Assembly: GCF_901709675.1 (NCBI RefSeq)
Contig: NC_051094.1
Span: 2,522,501-2,586,500 of the forward strand
Length of the DNA stretch: 64,000 bases
Source: Syngnathus acus
Taxonomy: Eukaryota > Chordata > Actinopteri > Syngnathiformes > Syngnathidae
Direction of reading: 5' to 3'
Shown: positions 24,253 through 36,270 of the stretch, one piece after another
How positions within the stretch are numbered: the first letter of the stretch is position 1
Layout of the letters: the number at the start of each line of letters is the position of its first letter
Made by a program: the position numbers and the translations under genes
Notes under the pieces: generated by a model
Told to the model about the DNA's origin: nothing
What the model saw: the letters and a program-made list of their open reading frames with translations, nothing else
Database searches by the model: none

Positions 24253-26513
24253 CGCTACACAAACAAAAACTATTTTGTACAAAGAGTCTAAAATTGCACT
24301 TTTACAGTCACCATTTTTAGAGATTACAAGCGTATTGTAAAGGCAAAGTAGACTTGCCCCACTATTTCCTGTAAAAAAATGACTTCTGAAGAATCTCCAA
24401 CAAAACAGGACATCTTCTACGCGGATGAAATGCAATTAACACAAATATGTGACTTCAAATGGAGGGTTTCACCGTACTTATCAAAGACTCCGAATGATCC
24501 AAAATCATGTCGACCGCAGGAATATTTCAAGTTTGTGAAGCGTACCTTTCTTTTGATGTGTCCTTGTGTGTGCTGCAGATTGGATTCTAGACAAGGACAC
24601 ACATCGGAACAGACTTCTTATTGCTAATATCGTCACAGTATCCGTCACATGCTCAGCCACGGTGAACATTAAGAAAAGAGTGAAATCTACCGGGTCTCGC
24701 TCTCAGGCAATATCTGGGCCATTTTTCATCTTACTGACATACTATGAAAGTCACAGATGTTGTTCTCCTTGCCGTGAAAGCTTTAAATGACCCACAGCAT
24801 CATGCTTGATTTCCTTCCTGTTGGTGTTGCCATGGCCAATTCCCTTCATCTGTTCCCGCAGCCATTTCGAGTAAACTTGACAAGCTGAACTGGGGCTCCA
24901 TCTGTATTGTTGCAGTCTACCATTAAGTGGCTCTAACAACATCAGGTGGAGTGCTGAAAGGTGTCCATTGTTGAGAAAAAAATATATATACTATATATAT
25001 ATACGAATTCAATTTTAGTTTGGTATGCTTATCGTATTATTTTGAGTCTCGTCGCAGAAGGGGAAAAAAATGGGACAGTGATTTTATGATTTTCTTATGA
25101 TTTGTTCAGTCGAATCTCAATGCCATAGTACAATAGGTTTTGTAATACAAAACGATAATAGCTGGCCTGTGCTGTTCATTTCTACCTACAAATGTGAGTC
25201 TTGTGGAACCAATGAATGTGGAAATGACTTAATGGAAGTATTTTCATCGTGAGGTCCACGATTAATAAACCAGCATAACCGCTACACAGTGGTTTATATT
25301 TTGAAACAGTTTATGAGCACACGATTGAATGCCAAGGCAGCGCAAACAGTTGCGGATGGAACGTGACGGTATACGTAACATGAAACGCTTAACAGATTGG
25401 CGTGATGATGAAGCTTGACTAAATGTGGAGCGAGTCACAAATTTAATTGAAGCTCTTTATCGAGCGTATGCTAAATTAAACTTGAGGCAAGATGCGTATC
25501 ACACGCTTGACTGTAAAGGAGGAGAACCATGTGATTTACATATGGTATAATGATTAAAAAAAACACCCAATCAAATTATTCAACAACAAAATATTTGACC
25601 ATTTATTCATAATTAAAAACACGATCAAGAAAAACTGCAGACAGACTCACCAGTCAGCGTTTGTCATTATTGCTCATATGCTCCAGAAAGAACATTTTAA
25701 ATAACTTATTTTATCAATAATTAATGCATATTTAAAATATTCTAGGCACACAGTAGAGATCAAAATATGTCTGCTCGGAATAACAGGTAGACCGAAATTG
25801 CGCAATTGCTCCACTGGCATATAAAGAGGGAGTGTGGAAGTGATGGGGTTGGAGAGCAGGAGGGAGCTACTGTCTAATGCATGGTGATGTCCGTGCCATG
25901 TAAAACTGTTTGTGTGATTGCCACCATTCGCCACTGTGTTTTCTCCTCATATTTTATCCCCCAGTTTACACTTTTGGCTCTGAGATGTGCTTTGAACAAG
26001 CAACCGGCTGACTTCATTGTAATGTCCTGCCAAAACAAGTCAGGCTGATGTGTAACATTCTATACTGACTACTCACACATTTGGCTGATGTCACAGAAAT
26101 GATATTTCAGACGTTGCCAGGTCGGTCAGCATCACATTTTTCAGCATGTGAGGAAGGCATAGGGAGGGGGGATTCAGCCTGCTGCACACTATTCACTCAG
26201 TAGGAACGCTGGTGAGCAGTGTTGCGGGTTGCTATATGGATTGTAATTCAGCCCACTACATCAAGTGCCTTTTAAAACCATTCAAGTGTTTATTTTTATG
26301 CACTTAAAATGAAGAAAATGAATTCAATGTAGTTATCCAATGCAAAATCTATTTTCAACGGCGGTACGGCAATTTATGACGTCTTGTCATACTGGGGAAA
26401 ATTCAAGATAGCATGATGAGGTGCTATGAAGTGGAAAAGAAGCAGGTTTTTTTTCTCATTAGAAACTAGTTTTGACGGAGAGACCAGCCTTGTTTGCCAC
26501 ACTGCGGTTATCT

Positions 26514-26527
26514 CCACCAGGGGGCGC
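26514..26527 (+). promoter_or_regulatory. CTCF-like motif, forward orientation
   Basis: CCACCAGGGGGCGC is a perfect match to the core CTCF consensus CCASYAGRKGGCRS on the + strand, within the 10.7-kb edil3 intron. CTCF binds such sites in vertebrates to anchor chromatin loops. A single sequence match does not prove occupancy. Confidence 0.55.
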
Positions 26528-28516
26528 AAGGAAAACTAGACTACTACTTTTCTTCAATTATATCGTCAGGAGTCGTTTTCTGTCGAAGTAGAGAATTACA
26601 CATTGAGAGCTAATCATGTTGCACAAACCAAAGAAAAAAAAACTCACAGATGAAAATCTAAGCAGGAATACACATGGACTTGTTAATTGAGTGATAAAGG
26701 CATCTTGTCACACCTCGATCATTGTTCTACGATAACTCCATGTGCATGTAAATTAAAAATTATCCCAAAAAGAAGCCACATTATCATTTGTAGAAATGAT
26801 ATTCCAGTGTGGTCCTGATCAGCTGCTTTCTTTCTTTCACCAGAAAGCTATTCATTACGACCTCCTCTGCTTATGGGCATGATCCATTATTATGTCTTTG
26901 TCCAGCATGGTCTGAACTAATGAAGGAGCACAGGTTTATTTGTTTGGCGCAGCGCTAAGGCAAACAAAATCCATTTATTATGTTTCTGGCGAATCTGTTT
27001 CAGCTCATTTGATTGATTCACGTTTAACAAAATTGACCATAAGGAAATGAAACATTCGTTGATGTTTTGCAGTCTAAGGTTTGTTTGTTTCTCCTTTTAA
27101 ATATCAGACACAAGGTTTTGTTTTTGGGATAATGCAAACACAGTAGTGATCATTACCTTAGAGCGAATCTATTTTCACTCCAAGAGTATAGAGCTGGCAC
27201 AAATTCGACTTGGGAATATTCATCGATGGCCGGGTCGGACAGCAATCAAGAAAATTGTCATCGGGAAGGATTCCAACGACCTTGAAATGGATCTCAAATT
27301 GCCCACACTCGTCTGTTCTGTTTGACAATAATCTGAAAAATAAAATCCTTCTAGATTATTGGAACTGTATTTACTTAGTGTTTTCTCTCTGACTGAAATT
27401 GTTTGCCTCTGATTTGTATCTATTTTGTACCTTTATTTTTATCTTTAAATGTTTAATTTCTTAACTAATGTGCAGCACTTTGGTTTAGCACTTTCATGTA
27501 CTCTATAAATAAATTTTACCGACTCCATCTCACTCAGGCTATGGTTGTACTGTACGTATGAATGGCATTTTCCGGGCTGCCTGTTTCGATAAATCAAAAA
27601 ATGTTTATATATATTTTTTTACAAGTTCTTGTCAGTTTGAAGGAGCATTTGTACCGTGTTTGTGGAGTTAATGGTCCATAGCATCATTTCTTTCATGCTT
27701 CCGGGAGTTTTATGTGCTCTGAACTTTGCACTGTGACTTAGTGGAGAACATGCATCTTCGGCACGCACGCACGAATTTGCTGCAGGCTAAGAAGTCTAAA
27801 TGAGGCTTCACCACTTACGGTTAAAGCGGCACAGCTAGAGCGATGTTGTCAGCAATATGTTACGCGTGCATGTGCTGTATTTATAAGATAGCAAAAAGCC
27901 TCCGACTGCCCTCGCTGCATTAATCTGTTTATTTTGCAGCAGCAAAGCTACAAAGTTTGCCCGGCGAATCTCATGCTAATGAGCACAAGAGTGTCTGTTT
28001 GGCTCAAGTGTACAAATGTTGCTCTTTTGCCTTCTGTCGGTACAATTAGGGTCACTTCTACTTGTGTAACAATGTTGGTGACAAACATTAGCAGAGCATA
28101 TTTTCTCATTTTCTACTGATGCAAGAAACACGAAATGGATTCATCTCAACAGTGTTTAGTGATTCCTCCAAGCTTGTTTGGGTACAGGAGGAGGGGGGTG
28201 AGCAGGGGTCCGACTCTAACAAGCTTATCTCGCTCACAAATTTAGTTTAATCCATCAAAGTGCTGAGCGCTGGTGTTGCAAAAAGGTGCTTTGGATTATC
28301 TGACCACTACCGGCGATAACAATTACGCGTTTCGATTCAAGGGCGCCTTTGTTTGGATGCCACACTTGATTGCTTGCTTAGAGTAACATCAAGTCTACCT
28401 GTGCAAATGGAAGAGAATTAAAATGAACATGCCCTAGCAATAGCTTCCTCGTTAGCAAAACCTTTAGCTCATTCACTGCTATATTCCAGATTGGTTAATA
28501 TTTCAGATTATGTCAG

Positions 28517-28654
28517 TACCGTATTTTCCGGACTATAAGGCGCACCGGACTATAAGGCGCACCTTCAATAAATGGCCCATTTTAAAACTTTGTCCATATA
28601 TGAGGCGCAAATTTGAGGTTTTTAGGTGCGCCTTATAGTCCGGAAAATACGGTA
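28517..28654. mobile_element. TA-flanked inverted-repeat MITE, subfamily A, short copy 6
   Basis: The ends are TA-CCGTATTTTCCGGACTATAA and TTATAGTCCGGAAAATACGG-TA. At about 134 bp it is the shortest A copy, with two left modules and one right module, apparently an internal deletion of the longer form. It lies 840 bp upstream of the next edil3 exon. Confidence 0.8.
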
Positions 28655-29494
28655 AATGAAAGTGCAATATGCTAAGAGTGAAGCAGAAGGCGGAGCTTAT
28701 CCTAATGTTTTATGAAAAGATTATTTTTAACCTACACTGGGTACGGTTTGGATCCGCTGTCAGCGCGCTGTGATCTGCTCTCGTGGATGTAGGCTAGGCC
28801 AATTAGTGTGATGTATCTTTCCTCACTTTTGTATATTCAGCAAAAGGATTGCTCACCTTTGTAGCTCTTGTACTCTCTTGAGTTTCTAAATTTGTCAGCT
28901 TGGTCTCATGTGAGTTGCATCGTCTGTGTTTCCAGTAAAAAAAAACATTTTAGCGCTGGATTGAATTACACTCAAAATTAGTTCCATTTTGTGATTGAGA
29001 TCGTGCGACAAAACAAGGCACACAATTTTATGATTTGAAAAATAAAATGGAAGCTTCTTTCATTTAAAAGCACCTTTTTACAATACATTAGTAAAAGTAA
29101 CATAAGCGACCATTGCTGGAAAACAAACCCCAAATGTCAATAAAAATGTTTTTACTTCTAAATCATAAGCACTATAATATTTCATCTGCTTGTATGGAAA
29201 AAAGAACCTATTTGAAATGAAACCCAATCAACATTTTGAAGCTGCATGAGATTTCCAGACTGCTTAGTGAAGCTTGTGAACTTGCCCCTGCTGTTCAATA
29301 TCTGTGAATAATGAAAGCCATCCCTCGTGACCGTGTTTCTCTTCAATAATTCTCTCATTGCATAACGACAAAAAAAAAAAAAAAACACCCAGACATGCAA
29401 AAATAATATTCTTCTAATCTTGTCAGCGTTTTTCCCAACTCTGCTTCACTTTGTCTCTCTTCGACTCATGCAGCTTCTTTTTTTTTTTCTTTAG

Positions 29495-29650
29495 GTGGAC
29501 TTGCTGGTGCCTACCAAGATCACAGGCGTAATCACCCAGGGAGCGAAAGACTTTGGCCACGTGCAGTTTGTGGGCTCGTACAAATTGGCGTATAGTAATG
29601 ACGGAGAGCGGTGGAAAGTGTACCGAGATGACAAGCAAGGAAAGGATAAG
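29495..29650 (+). CDS. edil3: EDIL3 exon: discoidin domain 2, part 2
   Basis: This 156-nt exon of 52 codons is phase 0 on both sides. The acceptor is preceded by TTCTTTTTTTTTTTCTTTAG and the donor is GTATGG. The translation is [20 protein letters not shown], then [20 protein letters not shown] and ends GKDK. It is equal in length and phase to 17133-17288 and shares the [10 protein letters not shown] and YKLAYSNDG strands. GT followed by ATGG is a somewhat weak donor, but homology on both sides fixes it. The opposite-strand frame is a shadow. Confidence 0.97.
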
Positions 29651-30940
29651 GTATGGAACGTTCACCCAACCTTATGCATAATGCACATATCAGGGGGAAA
29701 AATATATATAATTTCAAATACATGCTCATGGATGGAGGCCACACTTAAGTTTTGAATTATATATACCATTAAAGATGAAGACATTCCAGAGTGAGCAAAA
29801 AAAGCATTAAAAAAAGTAACACGAAGCTGATTAAAATGCCCGACGTCCATTTTGTAGTCTGGCTGAGTCTCTTTTCCACTTCGACATCTTCTCTTCCAAG
29901 CTTCAGACTGACCTAGACTCATATTGCCTCTCTGCTTTCGGATCAGATAAGAGATTTGCGTCAACCAAGCTTGACCAGTTCCGTTGAGAAAAGCTTGTTT
30001 ACGACCCTTCAGTCGAGTACACGTGTCGCCGCCAATCGGCCTCGGCATCGGAGGCGGTGGGGGCTTCGGTCGCCGCTGTGTCGATACGGCGAGAGCTAAA
30101 AACCTTTGTCTTGCGCATGCTGTTTACTTTTCTGGCTCTCCGTGTTACTGACAGATAAGCGCTGCCTCTTGTGATTATTTGTGACTGAGTGACACCATGA
30201 CGGTGGAAAATGGGGAAATCCTTAACGCATTGAGCAAGTTGAAATTAGAAGTTTTGCAAAGGTGTGGAAGATGTTGGTAAATTTATGATGGGGATCAAAT
30301 AAATAGAAAGTAGACAATCATGCAAAGTACAATGCCATCCTTTATCCTTAAAACTCTTGGGTTAAAAATTGGACCGTTATTCCAATTTTTAATGCAAATT
30401 GGTTTGCTTTTACTTTGAGACTTATCTATGATGAAGGCATGTAGTTATAAATAGATGTATGTGTGATACTGAATTAAAATCTACAATGGAGGTAATGCAG
30501 AACTATTTCTTTAACCAAAAGAGTGTTTTTTTTCTGCTTAATTATTAAACAAAAAGTAGTTACTGCTATGAATGTGAGTTTAATTCCGTTTTTTCATCCA
30601 AAATTCGCTTAATGTTTGTTGAGGGGGGAAAAAAAAAAGACCACATGGCCTCATCTATTCCTTTTCTAGCAACAAGTCTACTTTTGACCTTCACTATGAT
30701 GTGCGCAACAATATTCTTATCTCACTTGAATTTTAAAAGCAATCTCATATTTCAACGTATAACCCACCTCCCTCTTGTTATTTGGGCGATATACTTCAGA
30801 GCAAAACAAGGACAGCCAGTCTGCCAGCGTGTGCGTTGTGTATTAGAGAAGAGGGCTTGTTTGGAGGGCTGCGGAGAATGTCAATCAGTTTGTCCCGACA
30901 ATGAGCGGGGGGACCTTTCACAAGTATGATTCTTCAAGGT

Positions 30941-30969
30941 GTCCCCCCCCCACTCCCCCACCCCACCCT
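30941..30969 (-). other. C-run cluster (possible G-quadruplex on the minus strand)
   Basis: The + strand reads CCCCCCCCCC-ACT-CCCCC-A-CCCC-A-CCC, so the complement has four or more G-runs with short loops, fitting the G3+N1-7 pattern. In the sense edil3 transcript it is a C-rich tract. Role unknown. Confidence 0.6.
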
Positions 30970-31065
30970 CAGACGGTTCAAGTTGCTATTAATGCCAGAG
31001 GACACATTTGACTGTTGGACTCCAGTGGCTCCTCCTGCCATACCACGATAGTGGACTTGACAGCA

Positions 31066-31087
31066 TGTGTGTGTGTGTGTGTGTGTT
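31066..31087. repeat. (TG)n microsatellite
   Basis: About 11 uninterrupted TG units in the last edil3 intron, a typical fish dinucleotide microsatellite. Confidence 0.95.
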
Positions 31088-31500
31088 TGGTTTGGGCACG
31101 GTGTTAGATGCCTCTAAGTATTCTTCTCAGCCGCTGCCTTCAGCTCTTGTGTGGCGGCAGCTAAAGGCAGTTAGATGGAGATTCAGAGAGGAGCCTCTGT
31201 CAGAATACAGATATCGGCAGTCAGCAGCTCATATTGGGATCTTCTTACAGAGGACACCTTGTTTGCCTTTCCTTCACAAGAGACGTGTCACATGGTGACA
31301 TTTCCATAATGATTCACTGTATGGTCACATATCTTAATCAATGGGTTGATCAATCGGGCTTTCATTCGGAATTCTAATTCTGGACAGAGACATTTCTGAG
31401 AATTTTCTGCTTTCAACAGTTTGTGGAAGGCCCTATTTTGTTCCAGCACAGCCCAAAAGACAGGTTGACTATATTCTCGCATGACCAAAGCTGAACCGTG

Positions 31501-31531
31501 ATTGGCTGTTACCTGAGCAACTGTGATGTCA
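31501..31531. promoter_or_regulatory. Inverted CCAAT, RFX X-box and CRE-like site in tandem
   Basis: ATTGG (inverted CCAAT) at 31501-31505 is followed by GTTACCTGAGCAAC at 31508-31521, which fits the RFX X-box consensus GTNRCC-NN-RGYAAC. Next comes TGATGTCA at 31524-31531, one change from the CRE TGACGTCA. RFX, CREB/ATF and NF-Y cooperate at such clusters in known vertebrate promoters and enhancers (for example MHC class II X-X2-Y, with different spacing). Function here is inferred from the motifs only. Confidence 0.4.
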
Positions 31532-33411
31532 TTGAGATGGATAAAAATGGGTGGATTTTACTGCTTCATTCATATTCCACAAGCTCAACATTAATCAGAT
31601 TGCAATGTTTAGACTACCCGGGCTGCACAAAACATTCGAACATTGTCTTTCCCAAGGCACACAAGGCCTCCCGTGGCAATGTGAAGATAGCATTGATACC
31701 AGAAAACATAATCAATAGTTAAGTTAATAGCTAGGTTTGCAGTTCCAGGGTCAGTTTGGAGTAAGAAGTTGCACAATTGTGTCTCTTTTAGAATCTTCCA
31801 TCCAGTCCTGATTACTGGAGTTTGCAGATCCCCAGAGACGAGATTGCAAATTGGTTTGCAATTAAGGATTAAATTCAGTCTTGCCTCAGGCTGATTAAAG
31901 ATATTTAGTGGGCTGATATGCAGCTTCATTAGGAACATTTCATACTGCACATTAAGCTGCAAATTTTGCCCTTATAATGAGAAAGTATAAGTCACGACCT
32001 ACAGTCATCCCTTCTGAGCTACAAAATATGAATCGGTCCAAGTTTGGATTGACAAACTCGTCCGTTGTCGTTACGGCATTAAAGCGGAGTTTCTGATGAA
32101 ATCATAAAGTTGTAAAATATTACTTATGGGATTTTTGCCAACCTCGTCTCAGGACACAGATAAGAAAATGAGAAAATGAAATTTAATGGTAAACACTCCA
32201 AATTTGGCAGCAGGAAACAAATTCAAACAAGATGAAGTATTATATGAAGGCACAAAGGGGAGGAAGTTACTTTGCATATTTGCTTGCCAAGAAATGTTGG
32301 AATCCTTCTGGGGGCTTTCATTCGTACATTTACAGTAAGTCATTGCTTCATTTACAATAAACACAGAGAGTTTAATTAACTGATACATTTTATCAACACC
32401 CATAATCTGCAGATAATGTATGGGGAATTAATTTGAGATCATTATAAAATTATAATATTGCCTCATGTTTTAAAAGGGCCATATTTGACAGAATCCAAAT
32501 TAATCTTAGAAAATACTAAAAAGTTATTTTAGGTCAAAAGTCATTTTAAAAATGAACACATATTCTCCAAGCCTGTGGGTTGTCTATGATCATCCGTTTA
32601 AACGATACCCCCATAATATCAGTGTTCAGAATTTAAAACAAGAAAAGAAATATGAAAATGAGCCTAAAAATGTCCCATCGTTCATCATTTGTTTGGATTT
32701 GGCCCACTGCTCTTTTCCATTTTGCACAACAGTGAATCCCATTGCGTTCCAATTAAACGGGCATAATCATGGCTTTTTAATTGGAATGATCACATCCTTC
32801 AATGAAGCTACCCCATAGATTCATTTCCTCTTAATAAATTTCAGTCTACTGTCAATTAAGCACTTACCAATGCAATGCTGCATCCTGCCGGTTTGTAAAT
32901 ATTAGTTGGGCCCCGCACTGTTGTTTAAATGTTTATTGCTAGCAAAGTGATTCATAAATTAATTATCAGACTTAATTTAGCTTCCATTAGTTGCCTGGGT
33001 GATTCAGTGGCTGCAATACCAGGTACATGTGAGCGAGGGACAATTGCTATCAGCATGCAGCACAAAGTGTTATGTTGATTATATTTTGCAGTGCCAAGCC
33101 AACATTGGAGGAACTTTTGAAATATTTTTGAGCTTGTTTCATTTCTGTGAATAGTTAAATAAATAAAAAAAACACAGAAGATGAGTGTTACAATTGTCGA
33201 GGCATAACAACATGCTGATTTAAAATTCACTAGGGCAAATGTTAGGGCCGAAAGTTTACGAATTAAAATGAAGTGTTGTGCTCTATTTCTTCTTTTAAAT
33301 GTCACTTTTTACATTTTACACCACTCGCACAAATAGTTTTGCAAAAATAACCATTAGTGTGCAACTCCTCTTTTGTTTTACTTGCTCATGTTCTTGTTTC
33401 CGTGTTTGCAG

Positions 33412-33561
33412 GTCTTTCAGGGCAACTTTGACAACGACACGCACAGAAAGAACGTGATCGATCCACCCATCTACGCTCGGTTCATCCGTATCCTTCCGTG
33501 GTCGTGGTACGGAAGGATCACTTTGCGTGCGGAGGTACTCGGCTGCACCGTGGAAGAGTGA
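33412..33561 (+). CDS. edil3: EDIL3 terminal coding exon: discoidin domain 2, part 3, with stop
   Basis: This 150-nt exon has a phase-0 acceptor, TGTTTGCAG. The translation starts [20 protein letters not shown] and continues [25 protein letters not shown] and TVEE, with a TGA stop at 33559-33561. [18 protein letters not shown] is the conserved discoidin C-terminus with the closing cysteine. NDT is an N-glycosylation sequon. The human protein ends GCTEEE, so the tail length matches exactly. The eight exons seen give 405 residues in total to the stop, the same as human EDIL3 from Gly76, with no frameshift or premature stop. Teleosts may have two copies (edil3a and edil3b); which one this is cannot be told here. 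Confidence 0.97.
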   Translation, partial: VFQGNFDNDTHRKNVIDPPIYARFIRILPWSWYGRITLRAEVLGCTVEE

Positions 33562-33627
33562 CGTCCACGGGTTCAACATTTCTCCCGTCTTAACGGTATA
33601 CCGGCGTATGCCAACTAGTAGTGGAAA

Positions 33628-33633
33628 AATAAA
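33628..33633 (+). terminator. edil3: Proximal polyadenylation signal AATAAA
   Basis: Canonical AATAAA hexamer 67 nt after the edil3 stop codon. It could produce a very short 3'UTR. A downstream GT-rich element is not obvious, and T-rich runs begin near 33693. Confidence 0.4.
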
Positions 33634-33859
33634 CTGTGCAACTTGTAAAAACAAAAACAAAAAAGAAAAGAAGAATTTAATTTACAGTAGATTTTTTTTT
33701 TTTAAGAATTTGTGAAGGGTCACCATTTTTGAACTATTATTTGTACAATAATTTAATGCTCCGTTCTTTTTTTATGTCAATTTAATTTTCCTTACAGCGT
33801 AATTCTTGCCTTTTTATTGTTCCTGAGAACTGTAAGATACATGTTTGGGTCCGGGTTTT

Positions 33860-33878
33860 GGGAGGGGGAGGGGGGGGG
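33860..33878 (+). other. edil3: Possible G-quadruplex in the edil3 3'UTR
   Basis: GGGAGGGGGAGGGGGGGGG gives at least four G-runs of three or more with one-base loops on the sense strand. As RNA this would be a strong predicted G-quadruplex about 300 nt after the stop codon. It could instead be a simple polymorphic G tract. Confidence 0.6.
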
Positions 33879-33963
33879 TCTCACTGTGGATTTGCCATAC
33901 AAACTATTGTACAGAGTCACTTTTTAAACAACTATGTGTCAGCCATGTTGCATTGGCACCCAA

Positions 33964-33986
33964 ACACACACACACACACACACACA
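33964..33986. repeat. (CA)n microsatellite in the 3'UTR
   Basis: About 11 CA units within the inferred edil3 3'UTR, followed by an interrupted AAACACACA. Confidence 0.95.
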
Positions 33987-34462
33987 AACACACATCATAT
34001 TGTCAAATATATTCTTTCTTTAAATTTGTCAGGCCAAGCTTTCACCTAAATGCGCACTCGCATTACTGCATCAAAGAAAACACTATTTAATGCTCTTGTA
34101 TTATATGTAAAAGACTAGGAAATTGCATGGTGCGTGAATAGAAGGACTGCTTAATATGACAAATCAGTCAAAAACTCCAGCCGGGAACGTAATGACTTCA
34201 ATTAAGGGAATTTTCTTTTTCCATACATTTACAAATTGTTCTGAAACAAAAAAAAAAAAAACTTTGTGAAGTCGATAAATATTCCTGACGATTCATCCGT
34301 TTGTATCGCAGCATTGACACGAATGTCGACAAGGTTCTTATGTATTCATCTGTTCATTCTTTCAAAGATTTGTGTGCGTTTTGTATTTATTCAAATGATT
34401 TTTCTTTTGTTGTTTTTATAAATCTGTCTTCAGTGTGTCGTGTCGATATGTAAGCTGAATTT

Positions 34463-34468
34463 ATTAAA
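34463..34468 (+). terminator. edil3: Candidate main polyadenylation signal ATTAAA
   Basis: ATTAAA is the most common variant signal. It sits in AAGCTGAATTTATTAAAAAG about 900 nt after the stop codon. No transcript evidence is available. Confidence 0.4.
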
Positions 34469-36270
34469 AAGCTCAGGATACACAGTATGCCACTCATAAA
34501 AGCCACATACATGATCTGTGCATTATTATTTAACCACAATGGTTAGTGAGTAAGCGTTAAGTCCATTAGTGAACCATTGACTTTGATGATCTCTTTTTTT
34601 GTAAAGGCGAGCTGCTCGATGATTTATACAGCAACACAAGCAATGATCTGACACACTTGCAATAACCATGGTAACAGTTCACAATACACTCTTCAAACTC
34701 AATAAGGATTATGTCTTAATCCGAATGAGATACTTCCTTTCAAACGGCAATGCAATTACGATCTCAAAGTGAAGTATTTTGTGGTTCTCGTTAGATTTGT
34801 CACAATATTTCCAATGTGCACTACGATGACAAAATATCAATGGGAAACTAGCAGTGCATTAGTAGGTAGGTAGTGTGTTGTGGAATTGAGAAGCGATTAA
34901 AATATCTTCATAACAATCACGTTCAGAATGCAAAATGGTGTTAATGGCGTCAGCCTAATTGGATGTTCTTTATAACGGCCTCCAATTAATATTTGTTCAA
35001 AACGTTTCGAGGAAGTGAAAGAGCTCTCTTGTGTCATAAGACTGATGAACGTTAAGGAATTGATTTGCTTATTTTATCTTGTCCAAACGCATCATAGCCA
35101 ATCTTAGATTGCACTAGAGCCTGAAATGGAAAATGAATATGTATTAAGAGAAAGTAAATGATTTAATTGAATGTTCCAACCAGTTGTTTCATTCACTTAG
35201 CATTCAAATTTTGCGATGCGAAAATAAAGGAAGTCCAAACAAGAACAAGCACAGCAAATAATAATAAAAATAATAGTAATAATATCTACTCAGACATCTT
35301 TAGCTGTATGAACTGTTATTGTGTATAAATACAATATTTACACATAAATAGCATTCTTCATGGACCGGTCAAATAATGACTATTTTTATTTGAAGAAAAT
35401 TTGTTTCCTGCCAAATCTTTTCATCCAGCATCTGGTCCTTGTCGCCCGTGAGCAGATTTGCATGAGGAGTTTGAAGTGTATAGTACAACGATGTTCACGG
35501 CTACATTGAGTTGTTTCACACAGGTTTTACTTTGCACTCACTAATGATTGTCTTGTGTGGTGTACAAGTAAGTGGGAGAAAATGAAGAGAAACTCATCTT
35601 GTCTTTGTATGTCTATGTCATTTGATCTGCTCAACCTGGGTGTCCTTCTAGAAAATGTAATTAAGGATAATGCTGGTTAGGTTCAAGCCAGTTGAGGGAC
35701 ACCAGATGTTGTGTACAGTAAAAAAAAAAAAAAAAAAATGTTGCTTCAACTCCAAAAATCAGTTCAGTTTGACAAATAAAACCATATCTGTGAAGGTTTT
35801 GTGGTTGCGTTTTCTTCCAATCACCATCTAAACTTTTTAATTGTCCAAATATTTCTGGAGCACAAGTCCTGCAAAGAAGCAAAAAAGGTCTTCCAACATA
35901 TAAATCCAGATGGTGAGGCTCATCTTGGTAAGGTCACAACACTCCCATCAAGCTCACTACACTCAAACTATTTACTAGTGGGAAAATAAAATAAAAACAC
36001 AGCTGCATGCATATGTTCCCCAAAAATTTTTTTAGAGGAAATTTCACCTCAACTTGGCAAGGCTGCAGGCAAGCGGCTGCAGCTCTGGGGAAGTCACTGC
36101 AGGTCTGATGATCTAAGCTTACTGGCTCCAGGCAGCAGCTTCATGTTTACTCTCTATACTCTCACAGAATGTCAAGCTGCTTATTTAAATCGCATATCCC
36201 AGCCCTCCGGATAAATTATTTAGTCTAGTGTAAATTTTTGCACAACTGAAATGGAAGTAGTTACTTCAGC

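Larger units (their letters stand above)
18823..29494 (+). other. edil3: edil3 intron within discoidin domain 2 (10.7 kb)
   Basis: This is the largest intron in the window, from donor GTAAGA to acceptor TTTCTTTAG, phase 0. It holds two MITEs (21430-21844, 28517-28654), one hAT-like element (23952-24252), AT-rich runs (for example 21298-21368 and 24978-25005) and a strong CTCF-like motif at 26514-26527. I find no exon or structured RNA gene. The large size in an otherwise compact locus may mean it carries regulatory DNA. Confidence 0.8.
29651..33411 (+). other. edil3: edil3 last intron (3.8 kb)
   Basis: This phase-0 intron has donor GTATGG and acceptor CGTGTTTGCAG. It contains a C-run cluster (30941-30969), a TG repeat (31066-31087) and a long AT-rich, homeodomain-word-rich block at about 31340-33050 that looks like non-repetitive, possibly conserved DNA. 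An RFX/CRE-like composite lies at 31501-31531. No exon was found. Confidence 0.8.
33562..34490 (+). other. edil3: edil3 3' untranslated region (end inferred)
   Basis: AT-rich DNA follows the stop. A proximal AATAAA lies at 33628-33633, only about 70 nt after the stop. ATTAAA at 34463-34468, followed by a GT-poor AT-rich stretch, is the more plausible main end for a gene whose orthologues have long 3'UTRs. A further AATAAA is at 35223-35228. The region contains a G-quadruplex-type run (33860-33878) and a CA repeat (33964-33986). The real cleavage site needs transcript data. Confidence 0.55.
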
